Assembly: GCA_963576735.1 (NCBI GenBank)
Contig: OY755178.1
Location: 3,968,001 to 4,032,000, forward strand
Direction: 5' to 3'
DNA: 64,000 bases
Source of the DNA: Bedellia somnulentella
Taxonomy: Eukaryota > Arthropoda > Insecta > Lepidoptera > Bedelliidae
Positions 56,293 through 64,000 of the stretch are shown one piece after another (position 1 is the stretch's first letter; each line of letters starts with the position of its first letter). The notes below the pieces were generated by a model. It was not told the origin of the DNA. It worked only from the letters and a program-made list of their open reading frames with translations, and ran no database searches. A program made the translations under genes and the position numbers.

Positions 56293-59245
56293 TCATTTTG
56301 TTATTTTTAGGAGATTCTCAGTCTCTTCATAGTCTAGGGTAAGAAGATAGCTAATAATTTCAGACTTAAAATTGCCTTGATTATTCTTTTTTAATATTTT
56401 GTTAACTTTTTCATACAGATAAGGTCCCAAAAAGTTGAAAAATTTCTGCGCAAAGGTAGTTTTTGTTCTAGGTCGGGGTATAGATTGAACACGAGATGGA
56501 AGCAACTTGCCTGGTTCATTCGACCTTCGGTATACGGTGTGGTAGATGAGTGATGCACTTAATATAAAAAGTTGACGCACAGAAAGCACTTTAGCTTCCT
56601 GATATAGCAATTTTGTGGGATGCCGGAATGGTTTGTTTAGATTGACTTTCAAGACGGATCTTTGGGATCTCTCTGCTTCAAGCATAGCTGTTTTCGCTGC
56701 TCCGCCCCAGGCCAAGATACAGTATGACATTACTGACTGGCAGAGAGATTTGTATACCGTCAAAAGAAGGTCGATTCCTGCAGCTCCTCTGAGCGATTTC
56801 ATTATGTGACTCAGTTTCCTCACTCTACTTGAGACGGCGGAAATATGATTTTTAAAAGATAAATTTTCATCTAAGATTATTCCAAGATATTTCAGTGACG
56901 ACGGGTTGTTCAATGCTTGGCAAGTACACGTTTCTGAGAGGCAGTTAGCCGAATGAACCTTAAGGGAATGAGTTGCAGAAGGTTTTGATCTTTTAGTCTT
57001 ATGAAAGCAAAGATATTGAGTCTTGAAAGAATTAAGGGTAAGTAAATTCCTGTTTAACCAAGCGACAGTTAGATCTAGGCTGGATTGAACTTTATTAAAT
57101 GCCTTTTGCCAGGAGGTCTCTCTAATAATAATGGCAGTGTCATCGGCGTAGCAAAATATTTCCATGTCGTTTGACTTCTGGAGGACATTTGCTACGCTGT
57201 GAATGTAGATGATAAATAGAATTGGCCCTAAAATACTACCTTGAGGGACTCCGAAAGGTATATCTGCCAATTTGCTCTGAAATTCATGAACAGCCACGCA
57301 CTGTTTTCTCTCTCTTAAGTAGCTACTGAACCATTCCAGTGCTAGGCCTCGTATCCCCAGACGTTCGAGCTTTCTGAGCAAAATCACATGTGAAACAATA
57401 TCAAATGCTTTTGATAAGTCTAGGAATATGCCCAAACAAGCATCACCGTTATCTAAAGCCTGAGTGACTTTACTGAGAAGACCACGAATAGCATCCTCTG
57501 TGGACCTATTATTGCGGAATCCAAATTAGTTAGGTGAAAGGAGCTCAAACTTTTCGAGATAGTTTGTTAATCTCTTGGCAACAATTTTCTCCAGTATTTT
57601 TGAAAATGCACAGAGTAGAGAAATTGGTCGGTTGTTAGAGGGATCAGTTTTTTTACCAGATTTGTGAATTGGAACAATTTTTGCTGTCTTCCATGTGTCG
57701 GGGAATACCCCGGAAGATAAACTTTTGTTAACAATAAAGGTTAGTGGTTCAATCAGATAAGGGCGTAACTTTTTAATTGTGAGGTTTGTAATTTCGTCCA
57801 TACCTGGCACGCTTTCAGAAACAAGAATATCGATAATAGACGAGCTGAATCAGAAGGAGTGAGAAAGAAGGAATGAGGTGAGTTGGAAGCGTGATCTAGT
57901 TCCAAAGCTAATTCGCTTCCTGTTTGGTGGATTTCCTGTAATATCTTATTTGCTAGTTTTTGACCGACAGTAGCAAAAAATTCGTTGCAATTTGTGAGAT
58001 ACATTTCAGGGGAGGTATGTGATGAAAGAAGCTCAGTACATGGTGATTTTGCTTTATTAAGGCAGCAAATATTTTTTATAGTTTTCCACAATTTCTTAGG
58101 GTTTCGAGTATTTGTTGCAAGTTCTTCACTCTCATACTGTACTTTGAGTTTTTTTAGAAGTTCGCCTAGAAAATTTCGGTATCGCTTGTAGCTTGATTGT
58201 AGTATTAGGTTACTCGGTTCTTTTTTCAATTTTAAGTGGATATTGTCACGATGTTGCATATACCTTAAAAGGCCAGGTGTAACCCATTTTTTAAGATGGG
58301 CTTTTTTTCTACTAATCGTTTTTAGATGCGTGTGTTTGTTTATGTGTTGCGTCAAGGTGGTAACAAAAATTTTGGCTGCGTCAGAAGCATTGTCTGAGTC
58401 GTACATTGACGACCAGATAGAAGGATTCTGCAATTCTAGCGCCAGTTCTGTATAGTTAATCTTCGATATAGTTTTGATGTGCTTAGGTCTCTTAATACGG
58501 GTTTGGATGCCAGTAATTACAACATCATGATCAGTTATGCCAGAGGCGAAGACAATTCCTACACCTTGTAGCGAACATTCCAAAAAAACGAGGTCTAAGC
58601 AAGCCTTACCTCTAGTAGGCACAGTAATTGCTGGAATAAGGTTCATCTCTGCTGCCAGACAGAGGTAATTGGTTACATTATTATTCCTGTCTAACAGATC
58701 AATGTTAATGTCACCCGCAACAATGATTTTTCTATTAGACATGACCTTTTTCCCTACAGACTCGAGACCTATCATAAAATCATCTAGTGCTTTGGAGCTA
58801 TTGTCAGAAGGCGAGCGATAAATACATATGATAGAGAAATTGTTGGAAAAATCTAATGCCAGGCAATCCGCCCCTAAAATAGTCGGCTCCGTTACTGAAA
58901 CAGACCATTCCTCCCTAACATACACAACAACCCCTCCTGCCTGGTTTCCAATTTGATGCGTGTAATGGGGTATGAAACCTGATACTGATAGTTCACGAAT
59001 AATTGAGCATGTACCTAGGTGACATTCGGTAAGTATGATAATGTCCAAATAAAATTTTAGTCGATGCAGTAGCAACAAAAACTCGTCAAAGTTTTTTTGT
59101 AAGCTACGTATGTTAAAAGTTAAGATTCTAAAGTTATGAATATCCTTAATTAAGTTTTGACGATTCTCAGCTGATTGAATGGCATGGCACGGAATTGAAA
59201 ATATTTCGTCTACATCACTGTTAAAATTTAAATTTAATTAAAATT
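56293..59245 (-). mobile_element. Jockey/CR1-superfamily LINE, ORF2 with endonuclease and reverse transcriptase (two lesions)
   Basis: On the minus strand the frame enters at about 59200 with NIRSLQKNFDEF and continues as an APE-type endonuclease: ILTE, GGVVVYV, GDINIDLLD and DHDVV, at residues 13-17, 48-54, 122-130 and 183-187 of the frame opening at 59078. The reverse transcriptase follows: KIVPIHKSG and NNRPISLL, then FLDLSKAFD, GVPQGSILGP and the catalytic YADDT (residues 96-100 of the 380-residue frame starting 57435). There are two breaks. A one-base frameshift lies near 57830, just before VPGMDE. An in-frame TAA at 57526-57528 replaces the expected Gln between LLSPN and FGFRNN. The 5' end is truncated. 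Endonuclease nicking and target-primed reverse transcription are the known activities of the family. The copy looks fairly recent. Confidence 0.9.
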
Positions 59246-59849
59246 TAAATCTTCAAATAATTTTATTTCTAAGAGCATGGGTATGACCTCGTAGATTTTC
59301 TCTCTCTCAACAACAGCATGACATACCTAGTAATTAGTACCATCCCACAAATCTGGGTTACAAGGACCATACAAATCTATACTCGTCAGATCATCGTCAC
59401 CCACTATGCTCATAATATTTCTATCAGTAACCCCATGTTAAAACTAATTTGGATCACTACTTTTGTAGTTTCTTCAAAGGCTTTAGTAGCATATACCTAC
59501 CACATCTCATTATAGAGAAGACCAAGAGTCTCATGGACTATGAAAATACCATGAAAAAACCTTTGATTCGATATGCGATTAAAAGAAAAGCTTCGCTTAA
59601 ATCTTTGCAGAGGTGCTATATTGACTACAGTATATAACTTGACACTGTCCTTTGAGATATCGAGCTTACTTCGTTATTACCCAGAATAATTGTTAGTTGA
59701 GGATTCGTTTAACGACATTAGGAATGTGGTTTTTGTGTTGGGCATATGTTTAATTACGTAAAATTTGCATTGAATCAGTCGTATAGAAATTCACTAAAGT
59801 AAAAATTGTAATGCAAAATTGTATTTATTTCTCAAGATTCAAAACACAC
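59246..59849. other. no recognised feature
   Basis: Two ~60-codon frames at 59318-59637 look random. Confidence 0.5.
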
Positions 59850-60478
59850 ACGTTCACGCTGTATACCGCTGGCTGGCAGAGGCCGATGGCCGATGGGGTT
59901 GGCAGAGGTATTAATACTTCTACACATGAAAGAAAGAATGAAAAACATTTATTCATTGCTACATACAAAGAAAAACACAGTTACACTCACATACATTTAG
60001 AAACACTTAACAATCAACATAAAGAAAGTAAACGTAAATTTAATTGGAAAATAATATTACAAAAAAAAAGAAAATCAACAACGGAATACAGCACATTAAA
60101 CTACACATATTTAAAATACTTTTACTTGTACTTAAATTGACACCTGAATTACTCCACCACTGAACACCAGAAGACATTGTCACACTTTGGGACATTGTCA
60201 TCTGGTGTTCAGAGTACCCACGTTTTGCTTGGACAGTGTAATCACGTAAAAAAGCCTATCACCGTTTTGTACGAATACACTGCCACATGACTAAGTACAA
60301 CAAAGCCATGTGGGTTTCCTCACGATGTTTTCTCTCACTGTGAACATCTAAAATAAATTCAATAGGTACACGTATAACTTTAGAAAATACGAATTGGTGT
60401 AGGACCGACCCAGGAGTTGAACCTACTCCTGTCTGCATGAATGTCGGTGTTCTACCCAAGAACTATCACGGTAGATTA
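59850..60478 (-). mobile_element. SINE-A split by a LINE tail
   Basis: 3' part at 59850-59930 (GGGTTGGCAGAGGTATTAAT) and the rest at 60170-60478 ending in the complement of the tRNA-like head. The intervening 240 bases are a LINE 3' end. Confidence 0.7.
59930..60168 (-). mobile_element. LINE 3' end inserted in a SINE-A
   Basis: GAAAGAATGAAAAACATTTA is a typical reversed LINE tail; the A-rich body follows. It splits a SINE-A whose parts are at 59850-59930 and 60170-60478. Confidence 0.45.
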
Positions 60479-60664
60479 TTTATTTATTTTTATAAATATG
60501 AAAAATTGTGGAATATAGTTTCTTGTGATCTTTTTCTCTTTACAAAATACATAGTGAACCGCCGGCAAATTCAATGACATTGTATTTTAAATGACATGTA
60601 ATAAAAAACATTATGTTTTCACATGTATATTTTTTAATTTGATTGGATCAGCATGGTGTTTAAA

Positions 60665-60705
60665 AGTCTGTATAAAAACTATGTCTTTCCAACTTCAGAA
60701 AAGGA
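60665..60705 (+). promoter_or_regulatory. TATA box and probable start site of the candidate gene
   Basis: TATAAAAA at 60671-60678, followed about 30 bases later by CTTCAGAA near 60694-60701, a loose initiator. The implied 5' UTR would be about 25 bases. Seen directly; function inferred. Confidence 0.35.
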
Positions 60706-60880
60706 ACACGAATTAAACACAAATTATGAGTGAGACAGGGGAATTTTATTTATCCGAAACTATTCACTGCTGCTACGCTAACATATCTTTAAGCTTCGTT
60801 TGGGAAAACGCGGTCTACAACAACGGTAAGTAAATCACGTATCTTCGATTCATTAATGATATAATAATAGCTGAAACTAT

Positions 60881-61132
60881 GGATTCGCCGTGTAGTGTCG
60901 GCTTAGAATAGCACTACCCCATATCTTCCGGTGGGTAAGAGGCGACTAACGGTATTGGGGCTTTTAAGGGACTTTTGGGCGATGCGGTTAGAGACCCATC
61001 ACCAACAACCTTAATCTCACCATCTTTTCCCCACACACATTCCCAAAAGTGGCTGAGGAATTTCTAATTCCTTAGCTCTGGCTACCCCTTCTAGGGATTT
61101 ACAGCCGTGAGTATATGTATGTATGTATGTAT
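60881..61132 (+). mobile_element. SINE-B, full length with 8 bp target duplication
   Basis: Flanked by GAAACTAT at 60873-60880 and 61133-61140, the clearest target duplication of the family here. It runs from CGCCGTGTAGTGTCGGC to (GTAT)n and interrupts the candidate gene. Confidence 0.9.
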
Positions 61133-61283
61133 GAAACTATAGAAGATTTAAGAAAAAATCAGAGTTTAATAGTTGAAACAGAGAGTGACTTTTCATGGAT
61201 CATGGATTGCTCACTGCCGGAAAATTGGGAGACTCTACGCTTTAAGTTTTTGACCAGTACGTATACCTGGAACAAACCATTGG

Positions 61284-61495
61284 GTTAGGTTAGATTAGGT
61301 TAGAGACAGAGATCAACCGTAGCATCCAGACCTGTCCTTCTAGTCCAAATTTCCTAAGAGTCTATAGACTAAGGTGTTTGACCAAGTAAACCAATGGATG
61401 AGGGCAGCTTAGGACCGGTCTTTGTGGAGATCAATAGGGAAGGCCTATGTCCAGCAGTAAACGTTCATTAGCTGATGATGATGATGACGGTGACA
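61284..61495 (+). mobile_element. RTE-like LINE 3' end with (GAT)n tail
   Basis: Starts in TTAGGTTAGATTAGGTTAG, contains GGCCTATGTCCAGCAGTAAA, ends GCTGATGATGATGATGAC. It sits inside the candidate gene at 60726. Confidence 0.65.
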
Positions 61496-61588
61496 TAGTC
61501 TAAGGAAACTGGCGACCAGTATCTACTATTTTACATCGGCTGAGATTGGATTTAACGTCATTTGAGTACACAATTACGCATTTTGAAG

Positions 61589-62288
61589 GTATAAGTATGA
61601 GTTGATTTATAAAAGGTGACTTTGATTTGTTGTTTGGTTGGTGTGTCACGCAAAACACGGTGACTAAAGAGTACCTAGAATAGAGAGGATACTAAGTTTG
61701 TGGGGAGAATGAATCTTTTTGTTACTGGCACTTTGTTTAAGAACAAGAATAGTCATATATTTACAAGGATTGATTTGGAATAGTGGATAAAAGAGGTGGT
61801 TGAAACCAAAGTCTTTAAAGTGACTAACTTGACCCTGAAGAGCCTCAATAGAGTAGTCGATGTCCAAAAAGGCCCAAATGTCAGTGCATTTGTATTTGTA
61901 TCTATCTATTCATCAAACAATATTCATTGTGTCAGAATTGATACGACTAACTTAGTACTAACTTAAATCTATTTTAAATATATAAATATACAATTAATAA
62001 TAGTGAATGAATGATCAAAATAATCAATAATCAAAAAATAATTATCACAAAATGCTAAATAAATGTCAAATAGTTAAATTAAAATTTGATAGTATTAAAA
62101 AAATATTTAAATGCAATGCTCTAATTCTCTTATGTCGTATATACGAAATTATCTTCTAGTTCTCTTATCTAAAAGAAAAACTTTCAGCTTTTTCTTAAAA
62201 AATAGAGGTGATTCAAGAGAGAGAGAGAGAGAGAGCAAAAGCGCACTTGCCACGAATCACAATGTGTTGTGTATAATCTGATAATGTA
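61589..62288. other. no recognised gene
   Basis: Would follow the last donor of the candidate gene. AT-rich with a (GA)n run; no next exon could be picked. Confidence 0.45.
62215..62236. repeat. (GA)n microsatellite
   Basis: About eleven GA units (AAGAGAGAGAGAGAGAGAG), followed by unassigned sequence. Confidence 0.85.
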
Positions 62289-63257
62289 AAAAGAAAAACA
62301 AAAAAATTTAATTAAAAACTAAACAGAAAAATTAAATATTATTATTTTTTATTTAAAAAAGCACCGCCTTCAAAAATCTAACTGAAAAGTATAAAATAAT
62401 TTTTATTTATTTTATTATGTACAACTCTATTCAACTTCTTCTTTTTGAAGTCGGTGCCAAACCAATTTTCATGACAAAGAAGAACGAATATTAGTGGCCC
62501 GCCCAAGTTGAGTGAGTTCTCCACCCCATCAGCGTATGTCATCCTTATAAACCTTCCTTTTTAATCAATTAATAAAAAAAATGCATTAAAATTCATTTCG
62601 TAGTATTACAGATTAAAGTATACATAAGGATGTCCGTATATCCCAGACAGAGAGAGAGAAAGCGACTTTGTTTCATACTATGTAGTGATTTAGATTCTCG
62701 ATCGTCTTTTTACAAAGTGTTAGAAGTATTGGTTGTGGCAACTCGGTGCATGCATGTCTCTGTCGAATTGTTAATTCCGTTAGTTTGAAATCTGATAATC
62801 TTACATAACCTAACCTAACGTTAGTTTACTATCTCGCTATCTATCTAAAATTATAATTTACTAGTATTTACAGTTTTACGGTGACATGTATATTATGATA
62901 ATTTCTCCGCACCGCTCACTGTCCCCCAATTCCATCCTTTATAAAGCGACGTCGTTGCGAGCGGAAGATATTTCTTGATTTTTGAGCGTGATTGTGTTAC
63001 CTACTGTTGTTGAGGCACTATCGATTGATTTATTATTCGTATGGTTTTCTCTATGAAGCAATTTTCATTTCGGATTTGTCTGTTTGGCACCGACTTCAAA
63101 AAGAAGAAGTTGAATAGAGTTGTACATAATAAAATAAATAAAAAATATTTTATACTTTTCAGTTAGATTTTTGAAGGCGGTGCTTTTTTAAATAAAAAAT
63201 AATAATATTTAATTTTTCTGTTTAGTTTTTAATTAAAATTTTTTGTTTTTCTTTTTT
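62289..63257. mobile_element. element with ~170 bp inverted repeats
   Basis: The left arm 62289-62464 reads into TTGAAGTCGGTGCCAAACC; the right arm 63082-63257 is its near-exact complement, starting TTTGGCACCGACTTC. The 617 bp spacer holds TTTATAAAGCGACGTCG near 62940 and no clear coding frame. It lies just upstream of the Helitron remnant at 63394. Family not recognised; CGACTTC-type ends occur in several insect DNA elements (family knowledge, low certainty). Confidence 0.65.
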
Positions 63258-63393
63258 ATTTTATACTTTTTAGTGATAAGTTCTTAAATCACTCTGAGTT
63301 TTTTTAGTGAATTAGTGATAGTTTTTGAGAGATAAGTTTTACTGTCCGTTTATTTTATAGTTTTTTTAACAGGTAGTTATAATATTTGTTATT

Positions 63394-63861
63394 ATGACTT
63401 CAGCTTACTTGTTACTATTTTGTTTACCTGCGGGCCTAGATAGAAAAGCAAAGGATGCTTTAAGGAAAAGTCGCGTAAGGGAGAACGAAACACCCATCGA
63501 AAAAAAACAAAGACTTCAGCAGGGCAAGCACGAGCCGTATTTAAACTATTTATCGCGTGGGATAACTCATTCTAACCGTTAATGAGAGAGATCGTCAGCG
63601 TGCTGCTCTTGCTGCCGAAACAGATGAGCAAAGAGAAGTTCACCTATCACAAATGCGAAGAAACACTCTTATATGTATGTAGCGTTGAGTCGAGTAAAAT
63701 CCCTTGATGAGATGGCTTTAAGTGATATAGATTCAAAGAAATTACTTAAATGGTTAAGACCATTCCGAAAGCGCGAAATTCCCCATGACGAAAGCGCCTT
63801 GATTGAAATGACCAGGATGAAAAACATGATGTTGCAATATATATTTTTTTCTTTAATATAA
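63394..63861 (+). pseudogene. internally deleted Helitron Rep/helicase gene
   Basis: Two frames lie back to back. The first (63394-63582) has the charged N-terminal repeat common in insect Helitron proteins: RVRENETPIEKKQRLQQGKH. After a frame change at about 63590 a related unit follows (AAETDEQREVHLSQMRRNTL). Immediately after, 63673-63861 reads MYVALSRVKSLDEMALSDID, which is helicase motif VI and the C-terminus of the PIF1-like domain. Rep (HUH nuclease) and most of the helicase are missing, so the N-terminus is joined to the last ~60 residues. It cannot be functional. Confidence 0.7.
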
Positions 63862-64000
63862 TTAAGAGTAATTTATTCATGTTTTTTATATACTTTTTTG
63901 TTCAATAATTTAGTAACTCTGTTTATTACTAATAAAAAAACTTTATTAACATATATTGATAAATTTCTGTCTAGTATTGATAACTTTACATACATACTTA

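Larger units (their letters stand above)
60726..61588 (+). pseudogene. candidate unrecognised host gene start, interrupted by a SINE and a LINE
   Basis: A TATA-like TATAAAAA at 60671-60678 lies about 55 bases before an ATG at 60726 whose frame begins MSETGEFYLSETIHCCYANI. The frame reaches a GTAAGT donor at 60826. A 45-base intron ending TAATAG (60870) would rejoin in phase. A SINE-B copy (60881-61132) interrupts the next exon, leaving an 8 bp duplication GAAACTAT. Removing it restores one frame through ETIEDLRKNQSLIV, then a stretch rich in Trp, Glu and Phe (WIMDCSLPENWETLRFKF) to 61283. An RTE-type LINE tail follows. After it, 61505-61588 is open (NWRPVSTILHRLRLDLTSFE) up to a GTATAAG donor. 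I know no family with this sequence. It may be a real gene carrying insertions that are skipped, or a dead copy. Composition and the clean joins favour true coding ancestry. Confidence 0.4.

Noticed and set aside
57985..58455. Plus-strand frames over the LINE
   Set aside because: Shadows of the endonuclease/RT frame on the other strand.

Overview
The window looks like AT-rich, repeat-dense chromosomal DNA from an insect, most probably a moth or butterfly (inference). The pointers are one intron-containing eukaryotic gene, RTE- and Jockey/CR1-type LINEs, tRNA-derived SINEs, CTAG-ended Helitrons and TTAA-flanked piggyBac-like elements. Very little of the 64 kb codes for host protein.

The one secure host gene is deoxyhypusine hydroxylase (DOHH) on the minus strand, 40879-48011. 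Four exons with GT/AG junctions in phase give a 304-residue HEAT-repeat protein with all four His-Glu iron-binding pairs. Its introns are full of SINE and LINE debris. Opposite its 5' end, about 48690-50930 on the plus strand, is a plausible divergent transcript with two GTAAGT donors and uncertain coding content. A second possible host gene, 60726-61588 (+), has a TATA box and an exon-like reading frame interrupted by a SINE and a LINE; I do not recognise its product.

The rest is a nested graveyard of mobile elements. About three dozen copies of a ~250 bp SINE-like repeat ('SINE-B', GTAT-rich tail), about ten of a tRNA-derived SINE ('SINE-A', TTATG tail) and fragments of an RTE LINE share a 3' module, so the LINE probably mobilised both. 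A third SINE family ('SINE-C', tRNA-like head) is scarcer. 8.3-15 kb holds an out-of-order inverted duplication. 18284-19753 is a fold-back element with a promoter-like core. 21.2-27.9 kb holds three Helitrons; the third is split by a piggyBac-like MITE and an ATCGATTA-rich hAT-like palindrome with an exact 8 bp target duplication. 52.1-55.6 kb is a LINE split by a 2255 bp TTAA element, and 55.9-59.2 kb is a nearly complete LINE with one nonsense and one frameshift. 62.3-63.9 kb has a long inverted repeat followed by an internally deleted Helitron Rep/helicase gene.

All identifications come from reading the sequence and known family motifs; no database search was possible. Family names in quotes are working labels. 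Boundaries of degenerate repeats are good to roughly 10-20 bases.
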